Shown: in pieces, positions 37,940-46,848 of the stretch
Numbering within the stretch: position 1 is the stretch's first letter
How the letters are laid out: every line of letters starts with the position of its first letter
Assembly (NCBI GenBank): GCA_964035575.1
Contig: OZ037833.1
Location: 1,240,001 to 1,304,000 of the forward strand
Reading direction: 5' to 3'
Length of the DNA stretch: 64,000 bases
Source of the DNA: Rhynchopus sp. YZ270_cl-10
Taxonomy: Eukaryota; Euglenozoa; Diplonemea; Diplonemida; Diplonemidae
Position numbers and translations under genes: made by a program
The notes under the pieces: generated by a model
Database searches by the model: none
Told to the model about the DNA's origin: nothing
The model's input: only the letters and a program-made list of their open reading frames with translations

Positions 37940-40279
37940 ATGGATGACGCAGACGCACTGATTGCACAGGCGTCAGATTTGGTGGAAGGGCTTTCGGAGG
38001 GTGCTGGGACACCACCACCACCACCACCTGGCACGGACACGGGTGCTGCACATAACAACACCGTGGAGGTGGGGAGCGTACCGTTGGCAACGCTGCCGTC
38101 TTCAGCACTGCCCTCAGCACTGCCCACCTCAGATGCAGGGCGCACGCTGCCCCCCTCCTCTGCACCCACCATCACCCCCCTACCCGTACCCGTCTCAGAC
38201 GTAGCAGTTGTTGAGGCCGCGGCCCCAGCACACAACCCAGACGACAGCTCAGACGACGAGGAGCTCAAGGCCCCCGACACAGGGCTTGTGTTGGTGCCGG
38301 ACAACGTCGCAGATAAGCCTCTTGATGAGCATCCGGGATTGGTCCCGTTGGTACCGGGTATGGAATTTTTTTTTCCCCCTATGATTACGTGCAATGCTAA
38401 AAGGAAATTGAACACCGTACCCTACTCCCATCCTTTTTTCCATTTTTCTAATCCGGGGCGGGTTGGAGTAGAGCCACACTTCACCGACAGGTTGAGGTGT
38501 GTGCGTTTCACCACAACCTCTCCCTTTTTGCCTTTATTGTTTTCATTGCTTTATTGTTTGCGGGGGTGGGGGGAAAACATAAAAAGGAACAGTGGGGTGC
38601 GGTTTCAATTTTGTTTCTTTTTTTCAGGGTCACTGCATTAGAAATTCCCCCAAAATCCCCCATTTTTTTTTTTTTGTATTTTTTGAATCTTTTTCCATTT
38701 ATGGCTACCTGCTTGGACACATCTCCCCTACCGACCCCTCCTCCCCACACAAAAAAAAAAAGCGTTTTGTATAGTGCATCCTCGGGAGACCTACACTAAT
38801 ACAACCAAGTTTTCAAACAAAAAACAAAGAGTGGAAATCATAAACAAAAACATTTTGAAACACCCCACAGGCCACGAGGCACCCTGCTGCAACGGCATTG
38901 TGTACGGCTTCGACGTCGACGATCTCTCCTTCAAGCCATGGCGCCAGGAAGGCTGCGACGTCCACGACTACTTCAACTACGGCTTCAACGAAGAGCTCTG
39001 GCGTGCACACTGCCTCTTACAGCCTAGGGGGAAGGAGGCCTACGAGAACAGGGTATGTCCCCCATCCATAGCATCTTTTTTTTTTGAGGAATCTGGTGAT
39101 ATTTTTTCCACATAGTAGTGCCTGTCTGCCGATGTAATGTGGTGAGGCGTTTGCACTTATCTTTTTTTCTTTTCCCGCTTTTTAACGTCGTATTTCTCTT
39201 GTTTTTGATGAAATTAGTTGTAATTCTGTAACGTAACTCCACGCTAGCCCATCACACCCACCACCCAACAGGCCATCGAACAACAAAAGAAAGCCAAGCG
39301 CCATGCCAAACAGCAACGTGACGCTGCCAAACGCAAGCGTTCCCCTGAGCGCGACACCCTCCCCACCGTGCAGGCTGCACAGGCTGCAGAGAACGCAAGC
39401 ACGGCACTCATACAGCGTCTTATCGCAAGCAGGTCCGCTGGGAACCTGCCGCCATCGTCCACAGGCACACCGCCACCCACATCCTCATCCACACAGCCGA
39501 ACCTGCTAGCTGCATTGGGAGCACCGATTCCTGCAGGCCTGGCCACAAACAACAACAACAACAACAACAACAGCAACAACAATAACAACAACAACACACT
39601 TCTCAACACCAACTTCCAAGCCCTCCTCAACCAAACCGGCGAGCCGCCTAACAAAATGCCACGCACAGAGGAGCCAGGCAAGAACGACAACTCGAACCAA
39701 AACCAAAACCTTGCGGACATGCTGCGGTTACGTGGTGCGCCTGCGTTTGGGGGGAACTTCAACAACACCAACGTGATCGGGGACCGCAAAGGTGGCAAAG
39801 GAGGCTTCAAGGGCGGCAAAGGCGGGAAGGGCGGCGGCAACTTCGAGATGCCCCAGCAGCCGATGTTCCCTACCAACCCGCTTGGCGGGAACTTCCAGGC
39901 ACCACCCCCGATGGGCGTGCCTGGGCTGGGTGCGGGGTTGCCGGCACCAGGGGTTGGGGGGGAGGCGGGGGCGCCGGGGATGGGTGTGACTGCTGGGGCT
40001 ATGCAAAGCTTGATGAACTTGCTTACGGGGGCTGGCGGTGGTGTGGGCAACATGGGTGCGGGGGGAGGAGCAAACCCCCCTCTCCCAGGGGGCCCTATGC
40101 CGATGGGCAACATGCCCAACATGCCAAACATGCCCAATCTCTCCAATATGCCTAACATAGCAAACCTGCCAAACCTACTCCCAGGCAATCTACCCATGCC
40201 TATGGGTAACACCCTCAGCAACCCACCCCTCCCTGCCTTCCCAAACTTCCTCGGGAACAGGAACAATACTAACATGTGA
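37940..40279 (+). CDS. FIP1: FIP1-like pre-mRNA polyadenylation factor
   Basis: Exons 37940-38357, 38871-39052 and 39272-40279 give about 535 residues. FIP1 is a CPSF subunit that tethers poly(A) polymerase and binds U-rich RNA in the nucleus. The diagnostic FIP1 motif is encoded by exon 2 (about residues 153-190): LSFKPWR, then DYFNYGFNEELWRAHC, close to animal and yeast FIP1. The N-terminus (exon 1) is Pro/Ala-rich with an acidic DDSSDDEE patch, as in other FIP1 proteins. The C-terminal half is low complexity: an Asn run encoded by AAC repeats, Gly/Lys-rich GGKGG repeats, and N-M-P repeats. Exon 1 ends in phase 1 and exon 2 in phase 0, and the frame is continuous. Introns are 513 and 219 bases. 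Confidence 0.9.
38471..38525 (+). mobile_element. terminal-repeat fragment of the DIRS/Ngaro-like family
   Basis: The stretch GAGCCAC...GACAGGTTGAGGTGTG, continuing TGCGTTTCACCACAACCTC, matches the junction of the A and B repeats of the element at 54900-60236, with a few differences. No coding part is present, so it is a solo or remnant terminal repeat and an old fossil compared with the full copy. Confidence 0.65.
38761..38818 (+). repeat. dispersed ~50-bp repeat, copy 3
   Basis: Reads GCGTTTTGTATAGTGCATCC, TCGGGAGACC and then the core ACACTAATACAACC and AAGTTTTCAA, followed by an A-rich tail. It sits in FIP1 intron 1. Confidence 0.7.
39114..39175 (+). repeat. fragment shared with 44250-44310
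   Basis: AGTGCCTGTCTGCCGATG followed by GTTTGCACTT and a T-rich tract resembles the segment after the second dispersed repeat at 44250. It lies in FIP1 intron 2. Confidence 0.4.
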
Positions 40280-40294
40280 ACCAAAAAAAAGGGG

Positions 40295-40300
40295 AATAAA
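40295..40300 (+). terminator. candidate poly(A) signal of FIP1
   Basis: AATAAA 16 bases after the FIP1 stop, followed by GTGGGGTTTTCGGGGGGGTGTT, a GT-rich downstream stretch. It fits the canonical arrangement, but the signal used in this lineage is unknown. Confidence 0.35.
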
Positions 40301-40466
40301 GTGGGGTTTTCGGGGGGGTGTTACGGGCGTAGCTACGGACGTCTGTTTATAAAGCAGAACTTTGGGGACCAAAAAAGACCCTCCCATTTCCCCCCCTCCA
40401 GCAACCCCTCCCCCAAGTAACCCATTAAACCAACCTCACCCAGAAAACAACCACAAAACCTTTCCA

Positions 40467-41498
40467 ATGTCTGCGCCTTCCATGGACCCTGCCCCTGCTG
40501 AGGTGCAGATCACTACCGACATGCCTCAGGCACCCTCCGCCCCCACCTCCACTACGGCAGATACGACCACACCTGCAGCACCCATCGATGCAAGCAATCT
40601 GCAGAAGGCAAAAGAGTTTCTTGTGAACCCTAAGGTAAAGCCGACTGCGCTTGGGAGGAAGGTGAACTTCTTGAAGTCGAAGGGGATGAACACAGCAGAG
40701 ATCCACCGTGCCTTTGCTGATGTGGGGCAGAAGAAGACTGTGGCCGAGATTGAGAATGCGGCGAACAATGTTACCATCGCACCACCAGCAAGCACCCCGC
40801 AGGCAGCACCACAGACACACCACCACCACCAACCTGCACCTACACCACCCCCCGCGCCTACCTCCGACTGGAAGGATTATTTCATTGGTGCAACCCTCGC
40901 CACTGCGTCGCTCCTGGGGGTCAAAGCCGTCGCCTCCCACTATCTAGACATCGACGTCCGTCTCAAGGACGGAAGCAAACGCAAGAAGAAGCTTTCTGCC
41001 GATGCAAACCGCGAGCTTCCCCCGGTCCCTGCGAGTCATCAAAAGGTTATTGAGATTGAGGCGAAGGTGGCGCAACTCGAAGAAAGCATGAAAAACGCGT
41101 CTGGTGGAATTGAATCTGCGAAGAAAGGGGAAGAGAAACTGAACGAACTTGTCAAATCCTCGGAGAGCATGCTGAAGAAAAACGCAGAAAACATCAGCAC
41201 CTTGGCACGTCTTGAAGGAAAGGCGCGCATGCAGGACAGACTCACCGAGCGCATCACCAAGCTCGAAACTGCCAACACCACCTCCGAGCAGCTCAGCACC
41301 ACCCTCAAGACAACGGTCGGAAGCCTTGCCAAGACAGTTGAGGCTATCACGAAAGCACACCCAATCCCAGAGGAAGACGTGGCAGCACCGGAGACAGAGG
41401 TAAAAGAAGGGGAGGACAAAACACCGGAGAGCAAGGAGGAGGAGAAGGAAAAGGAAGTGGAGAAGGAGAAGGAGAAGGAGACAGAGGAGAAGCAGTGA
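40467..41498 (+). CDS. PEX14: peroxin-14, peroxisomal docking protein
   Basis: A single exon of 343 residues. PEX14 docks the PEX5 receptor with its cargo at the peroxisomal membrane. The conserved N-terminal domain is at about 44-86, with FLVNPKVKPT, FLKSKGM and a helical continuation, where the family binds PEX5 WxxxF motifs. A Pro-rich linker follows, then a hydrophobic segment at about 138-158 (YFIGATLATASLLGVKAVAS), a coiled coil over about 193-290, and a Glu/Lys tail. Domain order and length match PEX14. An upstream in-frame codon would add a Pro-rich 35-residue leader, but the ATG at 40467 in CCAATG is the likely start. The next gene starts 1.9 kb downstream. Confidence 0.88.
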   Translation: MSAPSMDPAPAEVQITTDMPQAPSAPTSTTADTTTPAAPIDASNLQKAKEFLVNPKVKPTALGRKVNFLKSKGMNTAEIHRAFADVGQKKTVAEIENAANNVTIAPPASTPQAAPQTHHHHQPAPTPPPAPTSDWKDYFIGATLATASLLGVKAVASHYLDIDVRLKDGSKRKKKLSADANRELPPVPASHQKVIEIEAKVAQLEESMKNASGGIESAKKGEEKLNELVKSSESMLKKNAENISTLARLEGKARMQDRLTERITKLETANTTSEQLSTTLKTTVGSLAKTVEAITKAHPIPEEDVAAPETEVKEGEDKTPESKEEEKEKEVEKEKEKETEEKQ

Positions 41499-41642
41499 TG
41501 ATTTTTTTTTTGAGGGCGGGCGGGCGGGGCAAGGGTTTTGTCAAAGAGGAGGGGGGTATTGTGCATTGTGGTGATTTTTGTTGTTTATAGGAGGGCTTAG
41601 GTTCACTTCGCTTTTTTTTTCCAGATCACCACGAAATGGATT

Positions 41643-41730
41643 GTAGGACTGCATGGTTGGGTGTCCACCCCCCGGTACAGCCGGTCATGGCACCAAGGTG
41701 AGAGGGCTTTGTATTTCAAGTCAACCTTTA
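41643..41730 (+). repeat. dispersed repeat (GAGAGGG family), copy 3
   Basis: A longer copy that begins GGACTGCATGGTTGGGTGTCC and ends GAGAGGGCTTTGTATTTCAA before a T-rich tract. It is shared over its whole length with 44157-44245. Confidence 0.7.
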
Positions 41731-42130
41731 TTTTTTGAGCGCGTATTTGTTTCCCCCCAAAGATGTGTATGCACTGTGAGGCATGTATCATCACCCAACT
41801 TTTTTCTTTTATTCTCTGCGTGAACCCCTTCCCCTTCTCTAGACTTGAAGTGCTTTTTTTTTTTAGAGACAGAAATGACCACTTTGTTGTCCAGTAACAA
41901 ACCGTGATCGTGAATATGTTGGACCGTATTAAGTCCCAAATTGGCCCACAGAGTCGCACCGGTCCAAAACTATTTTTTTTTTTTGGACCAACCATATTTA
42001 CGAATATTGGTATCGGTATTGCTTTCCTCCTTTCTCTCTCTCTCTCCCCACAGAAAAACAGCCAGCGTGAACAGCGGCAGTGTTGAGAAAAAGGAAAAGG
42101 AAAAAAGCGTTTTTATTTTTGCATTTTTTT

Positions 42131-42185
42131 GTGTCGCTCATCCTCGGAGGTCTACGCTAAATACAAAAATTCAAGTTTTCAAAAA
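42131..42185 (+). repeat. dispersed ~50-bp repeat, copy 4
   Basis: Reads GCTCATCCTCGGAGGTCTAC, GCTAAATACAAAAA and TTCAAGTTTTCAAAAA. It diverges in the middle but keeps both ends and the A tail. Confidence 0.65.
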
Positions 42186-42279
42186 AAAGAAGAAAAACTG
42201 CAACAAACTAACCTATACTGTATACCCCCTTCCTCTAAGCAACCCTTAGAAGAGCAAGCATAAGCATAGTGGGGACAGC

Positions 42280-42537
42280 CTGTGGTGGCAAAGATAATAC
42301 GTATAAAGAAAATCCGCTACGTATGACATACTATGCATACGGGCCGAGTCGGGCCGACTCAGTCTGAGTTTTGGATGAGTCCAGGCTGAGTTATATTTAC
42401 CGGACTGAGTCGAGGCTGAGTGAGTCAGTCCAGACTCAGTCTGGAGTATTTCTTTATTCGGGAGTATTTTTTTTCTGCCCCGACTCGGGCCATATGCATA
42501 GTATGGTATCACGTATGATACGTATTTGCCACCCCAG
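42280..42537. mobile_element. 258-bp TIR element with 8-base target duplication
   Basis: The outer ends CTGTGGTGGCAAA and CTGGGGTGGCAAA (inverted) are flanked by the same 8 bases GGGACAGC (42272-42279 and 42538-42545). Internal inverted arms CATACTATGCATACGGGCC and CATACTATGCATATGGCCC extend the symmetry, and the centre is built from GAGTC/GACTC repeats. The 8-base duplication suggests a hAT-type transposase, but the ends differ from those of the 36942 element. It is non-coding. Confidence 0.75.
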
Positions 42538-42658
42538 GGGACAGCAGGTCCTCAGAGGGACATATTATTCACAGTTCTTCTCATGCCCGCGCAAAAACGA
42601 ATACTCTCATGATATTGTGTGTGTCTGTGGGTCACAACAGTTTTGTACTGAACAGGTA

Positions 42659-42887
42659 CACGACGGTGATGTACAGTACATTACAAGTGAAGTTACTTGT
42701 AACGTTACAAGTGAAAAACCGTTACAAGTGAGTTACAAGTGAGTTACAAGTGGGATACATGAATTACAGGCAAAATCAGGTTGTAACTGGTGGGTTACAA
42801 GTGGGTTACAAGTGAGTTACATGTAACAAAAGTTACATGTAACTCACTTGTAACTCCACTTGTAACACCCGTTACATCACCGTCGTG
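42659..42887 (-). mobile_element. 229-bp TIR element, copy 2 (inverted)
   Basis: Near-complete reverse complement of 24729-24957 with the same length and the same TIR (CACGACGGTGATGTA here). TA flanks it on both sides. The central unit TTACATGTAACAAAAGTTACATGTAA is shared by both copies. Confidence 0.85.
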
Positions 42888-43408
42888 TAGAAGGGTGGGA
42901 ATGGAGGGAGGAGGAGGCTACCATTCAGGAATGCATTTGTGTAGGGACAGTGTGCACACAAAAAAAGAAGTCGCAAAAAAAAAAAAAGGAGACATGCCAA
43001 TTTTTTCCACCCCTTTGTAACGTGAGATGAGAGCTGGGGGAGTGCTGCAAGGTGTGCCTGCTATTCATTGCTACACCGGGCGCTTACGATGTTGTTAACC
43101 AAAAGGCATTTCACTCAGATGCTTCATTCAAAACCCCCGCCCACTTCACACACTCCCCCCACCACACAGCCCCCTTTTTGTTTACACAATCCACCCACCT
43201 CCCCCTTTTTTGTTCACCTAGGATAAACCTCCTTTCCCCCCCACAAAAGGTGCCGCTTTGGTCTACACACTTCTACTCAAAGCACCCTTCTTTCACATCT
43301 GCCTTTAACACCAAGGCTGCCATACACACCCTCTTCTCGCATCACATCCCCCTCACCCTTCTTAAGGCTCTACTCTATCTCTATCTCTACTCTATCACCA
43401 CCGTCCCT

Positions 43409-44077
43409 ATGCAAGATGCTTACAAAACGTTTGAACGTGGCACACCTGCTGGCAACATGCTTTATAAATTGTATAATGGGAAAAAGAAGATGGACAGCAC
43501 ACTAGACAAAGCGCTTCTCGCACGGCTCCAGGAGCAACGCAAACGCAACGCCGCAATCGAAACCCCTATTGTCAAAGCCGTGCCCAAAAGCCGTGCCCGG
43601 GTGAACGTCCCGAGACCAACCGGGTTCTGCGCGGCAAGCGATATACATCATTGTGGTCGCGCACCTCCTCCTAGGGCAGGAAGGAGGCGGCAGAATGAGA
43701 GTGTAGCAGAGCTGAAGGCGCGGGAGGTCGAGATGGCGGTGGTACCTCCTCCGCAGCGGAAGCTGTTAGGCGATGCGGCAAAGGAGAGTCTGCAGAAGTA
43801 TATGGAGCATGAGGGGCATTTACCCCCGCTGCCTGCGCCCAAGCCCCCACCGCGTCCCTTCCGTGAGGTGAAGCAAGAAGAAATCGATGCCCTGCGCACA
43901 GAGTTCTCAGAAGTGCAGGACGACCTTGCAGGGTACCAACGAAGCCTCCATGCAGTGGTGACAAACCCGGTGAAGAACAACAAAGTGGAAGCGGCGCTAC
44001 GAAAGCAGGTTAACGGTTGCATCTCCCACATGCGGGAGTTGAACTATCTCATACAGCAAGAGGAAAAAATGCTTTGA
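43409..44077 (+). CDS. enkurin-domain-like protein (tentative)
   Basis: A single exon of 222 residues. The C-terminal 95 residues, from EEIDALRTEFSEVQDDLAGY to LRKQVNGCISHMRELNYLI, follow the spacing of the enkurin domain: a long helix, then a K-x-x-K-V-E-x-x-L pattern and a final helix. A Pro-rich stretch (LPPLPAPKPPPRPF) precedes it, as in enkurin-type proteins. Enkurin family members sit at the ciliary inner junction or bind calmodulin and channels. The N-terminal half is Lys/Arg-rich and unfamiliar. The start at 43409 is preferred over a longer upstream frame because the added part is low-complexity, C/T-rich leader sequence. The domain match is by eye and could be a generic coiled coil. 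Confidence 0.5.
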   Translation: MQDAYKTFERGTPAGNMLYKLYNGKKKMDSTLDKALLARLQEQRKRNAAIETPIVKAVPKSRARVNVPRPTGFCAASDIHHCGRAPPPRAGRRRQNESVAELKAREVEMAVVPPPQRKLLGDAAKESLQKYMEHEGHLPPLPAPKPPPRPFREVKQEEIDALRTEFSEVQDDLAGYQRSLHAVVTNPVKNNKVEAALRKQVNGCISHMRELNYLIQQEEKML

Positions 44078-44704
44078 GACGCCTCATTGTTCAAAGAAAA
44101 AGGGGAAAAAAACAACGTTTCTCAGTCCTTTTCTGAGGTCTGAGGGGTTCGAAAACAGGACTGCATGGGTGGGGGTCCAGTCATGTTACCAAGGTACACT
44201 GTTCACGAGAGGGCTTTTGTATTTCAAATCAAAAAGATTTTTTTTTTCCCAGTGCCTGTGTCCGCCGATGAACGGTGATGTGTGTTTGCACTTTCAACTT
44301 CTCTTTTATTTTTACTGCTGCCGCTTTGCATTATCAAAACAACAACAAAATACAAAAGTGGGTGACTCTTCTCCCTTGGAGAGGTCCCTACTTTGTTTAT
44401 CTTTTTCTGGCCACCACAATGTTTTCTTCTTCTTTGGGTGACTCAGCACAACAAGCTTTGCGTCATCTTAAAAATTTTCTTTTTATTTAAAGTTGTGTGG
44501 TGAAAAACCACTCCAACCCATTTTACCCCACCACCACCATTTCCACTCAAAACATTACACAAAAAACAATCTAGCAACAACAAAAACGCATTTTTTTTTC
44601 TTTCATTTCCCCCCTATTCCTTCTCCCCCATCTCATTTACTCCCTCCCCCATCACTTTTTACACTTACCCAAATTCCCCCGACAGAATAGGCACCAAACA
44701 CACA
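44078..44704. other. intergenic region
   Basis: It contains a long copy of the GAGAGGG dispersed repeat plus its TTTGCACTTTCAACTTCTC continuation (44157-44310), then AT-rich and finally C-rich leader sequence before the next start. No gene is seen. Confidence 0.55.
44157..44310 (+). repeat. dispersed repeat (GAGAGGG family), copy 4, with continuation
   Basis: Begins GGACTGCATGGGTGGGGGTCC, includes CACGAGAGGGCTTTTGTATT, and continues into GCCTGTGTCCGCCGATG and TTTGCACTTTCAACTTCTC. Parts of the continuation recur at 39114, 46146 and 47661, so this may be the most complete copy in the window. Confidence 0.6.
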
Positions 44705-45190
44705 ATGGACCCAAAGGAAGTCGTCCGGATGTACCGGGAACAGTGGGGGCAGTGCACAGAGGAGCAGCGGGCATATTACAGGCAGTACTACAAGACGTTC
44801 TTTGGCGACGACCCAAGCATGGCGCCGCCTACAGACGCACCGACCCCACCACCTCCACCACCACAGGACGTCTCCTCAACACCACCCGCCTCGTCACGCA
44901 AGCGCAGCTACGAAGCTGACACCGCAGGGCCTGGGCCCACTCTCGACGACGACAGTGCGTGCCCGACGCCCACGAAGCAGGCCAAGCACCGCCACGGTGA
45001 TGGTGTGCACAGCCACGACGCGCGGCAGTCCCCCACACCGGCAGCAGCAGCAGAGCAGCAGGGACGTTCCAAGGAGGTGCGTCGCAGCAGACGTCGTGCG
45101 GAAAGTGTTGTGGGCGGCTTTGGGTCGCCTGTTGTAGTGGAACGGCGGGATGAAGACGTGGAGGAGGACTACCGTATGGTCGAGGAATGA
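44705..45190 (+). CDS. hypothetical basic/acidic protein, 161 aa
   Basis: I do not recognise this protein. Residues 1-37 form a predicted helix rich in aromatic residues (REQWGQCTEEQRAYYRQYY). The middle is Pro-rich and disordered, with two basic clusters (SSRKRS and RRSRRR) that could be nuclear localisation signals. The C-terminus is acidic and ends in V-E-E. Clean codon structure, GC content like neighbouring exons and an ACACACAATGG start context support a real gene. The YYRQYY stretch loosely recalls Tyr-rich tails of nuclear RNA-binding proteins, but that is not enough to name it. Confidence 0.65.
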   Translation: MDPKEVVRMYREQWGQCTEEQRAYYRQYYKTFFGDDPSMAPPTDAPTPPPPPPQDVSSTPPASSRKRSYEADTAGPGPTLDDDSACPTPTKQAKHRHGDGVHSHDARQSPTPAAAAEQQGRSKEVRRSRRRAESVVGGFGSPVVVERRDEDVEEDYRMVEE

Positions 45191-45443
45191 GGAATGAGGA
45201 ATGAGGGATGAGGACTGAGGACTGCGGAGTGGGGAGTGGCTAAGGAGAGGCATCATGCCTGCATATGGGTGTTGGTTGCCAGGGGTTGCGTTCCTCGGTG
45301 AGCTGGCTGTGTTGAGAGCCGCCTGCAACAGCTACCCTCTGATGTACTATAAGTCACTACCCTGTGTGCTACAGGTTCTCGATTTGTAGGCCAAGTGAGC
45401 GGTTGGGGAGGGGGGTGGGGTGGGGGTGGGGGAGTTACCGATG

Positions 45444-45572
45444 CACGGTGGACCGGTCATGGTTATGGTCAAATGGTCGTGACGATAGTACTTTTCTTTG
45501 ACAGTTTTTTTTGTCAATCTGAGAAAATGTACTGGTCATTGACCAGTACTTTGCCTTGACCAGTTCACCGTG
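45444..45572. mobile_element. possible 129-bp TIR element
   Basis: The ends CACGGTGGACCGGTCA and, inverted, CACGGTGAACTGGTCA match with two differences and are flanked by TG on both sides. It includes a 21-base near-palindrome, GTACTGGTCA plus T plus TGACCAGTAC, at 45530-45550. Only one copy is in the window, so the call rests on symmetry alone. Confidence 0.45.
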
Positions 45573-45796
45573 TGGCCATGGTGGCAGCCTGTTCGCAGAG
45601 AGGGTTTGGTGCTGTAGTTTCAGAAAAGGTCTCACAATGTTGTTGTGCATACGTGAGCAAGGTCCGTGATGTGCTTGTGGTGGATGCAGTGCATCCATCT
45701 GTATCAGATGCCCTGGGTTGATTGATTCGGGTAAGGTGGGGTTGGGAGGGTAGGATCAGAAGGGCAGAGTAGGGTAGGGGGGGGGCAAATATGCAT

Positions 45797-45850
45797 AGCG
45801 GAGCGTAGCCTGAGGGTGTCTACACTAAATACAAAAACCAAGTTTTCAAA
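45797..45850 (+). repeat. dispersed ~50-bp repeat, copy 5
   Basis: Reads GAGCGTAGCCTGAGGGTGTC, then TACACTAAATACAAAAACC and AAGTTTTCAA with an A-rich tail. Confidence 0.65.
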
Positions 45851-46268
45851 AATAAAGCAAAAAAGAGAGAAAAAGGAAAAGCAGTTGGTAATCCATCCCT
45901 GAAGGGAAGGCATGGCTGTTTGGGCACACAACCGACTCCCTCTTATTATGGTTGTGTGCATTGTGAAGGCAGAGAGGTGTTGTGTTCTTTCGAGATTTCC
46001 CCCTTCCAATGTGGGTTCGCAAAATAGAATTCAGGAATATCAAAAAAGCCTGAAAGTTGTGAATCCCATGCCACCCCCACATCAAGATGGCGCAGCCTTT
46101 TGTATTTTTTGTGCCTGGTTTCAAATCTTTCGTTCTTTTGTTCTCGAGGTGCACTTTCAACTTCTCTTTTTTTTGTTTGCATCATACCCCCCAACCACCC
46201 ACCCGCTCAACACTCATTGTATATGTCCGTGGGTCGCTCTAGGCCCCCTTGACTAGCCACGTTTTTTC

Positions 46269-46310
<42 letters not shown>

Positions 46311-46505
46311 AAGTTTTCCAAACACAAAAAAAGGCCCCCCTATTTCCCCCATCAGTTTCTTTTGACGTCTTCCTCTGCAGGGTGTATGGTGAACCTTTGG
46401 TTGGTCTGCTAGCTTTGCATTGAAAGCTGTCTCGTGAGCCATGACTTTCCCTACCACTGATCATTTGCCGTAGTCATCAGTAGTGCTGTCGCAGGTGTGG
46501 GCGCG

Positions 46506-46732
46506 ACTCGGGAATACTTGTCTGCCTCAGCCCGCCTCAGATGCATTTTTCAGCCAAGCCATTTTTTCAGGCGTGCTGTGCCTCGCTGCATTGTATGATA
46601 TTGCTGCAGTATATTTATGCTGTTTTTCTTATATTGTTCACAACAAAGAAACAGAACAGACCTTCGTCTTTTACATGCCCTCTCCACGACTCATATCTTC
46701 AAAGGCTTGTTCAGATCGTTGCTGTTGAACTG
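46506..46732 (+). repeat. 227-bp direct repeat, copy 1
   Basis: From ACTCGGGAATACTTGTCTGC to GTTGCTGTTGAACTG. It is nearly identical to 48406-48631: I find one substitution and one single-base length difference. It lies 117 bases upstream of the four-TM gene. Confidence 0.9.
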
Positions 46733-46848
46733 ACGCCAATCATTACTGAGTGTGTATTGTGATGGTTTGTGCCCATACCACCCACCCATCCACCCTACCC
46801 ACACCACGACTCAGTAACTCTACGAAACAAAACACAAAACACAAAACA

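Larger units (their letters stand above)
38358..38870 (+). other. intron 1 of FIP1, with two repeat insertions
   Basis: Donor GTATGG and acceptor CACCCCACAG. It contains a fragment matching the terminal repeats of the 54900-60236 retrotransposon (38471-38525) and a copy of the dispersed ~50-bp repeat (38761-38818). Confidence 0.8.
41499..43408. other. intergenic region with three kinds of repeat
   Basis: No gene is called. It holds a copy of the GAGAGGG repeat (41643-41730), a copy of the ~50-bp repeat (42131-42185), a 258-bp TIR element (42280-42537) and the inverted copy of the 229-bp element (42659-42887). The last 400 bases are C/T/A-rich and probably contain the promoter of the enkurin-like gene. 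Confidence 0.6.
45191..46848. other. intergenic region
   Basis: No gene is seen. It begins with a short GGAATGA-type tandem repeat directly after the stop (45186-45225). It also has a small TIR palindrome (45444-45572), a copy of the ~50-bp repeat (45797-45850), a T run of about 46 bases (46274-46319) and the first copy of a 227-bp direct repeat (46506-46732). Confidence 0.6.

Noticed and set aside
40362-40466. Longer N-terminus for PEX14
   Set aside because: The added 35 residues are Pro-rich leader sequence. The conserved domain and start context fit the ATG at 40467.
40467-41498. Assigning the window to a metamonad such as a Carpediemonas relative
   Set aside because: PEX14 implies peroxisomes, which these lineages lack as far as is known. 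The lineage is left open.
43052-43408. Longer N-terminus for the enkurin-like protein
   Set aside because: The added segment is C/T-rich leader DNA, similar to the 5' leaders of neighbouring genes, with no conserved feature.
44140-44165. Possible tRNA T-arm (GGGTTCGAAAAC)
   Set aside because: No matching acceptor stem, anticodon arm or A box around it. No tRNA gene could be supported anywhere in the window by eye.
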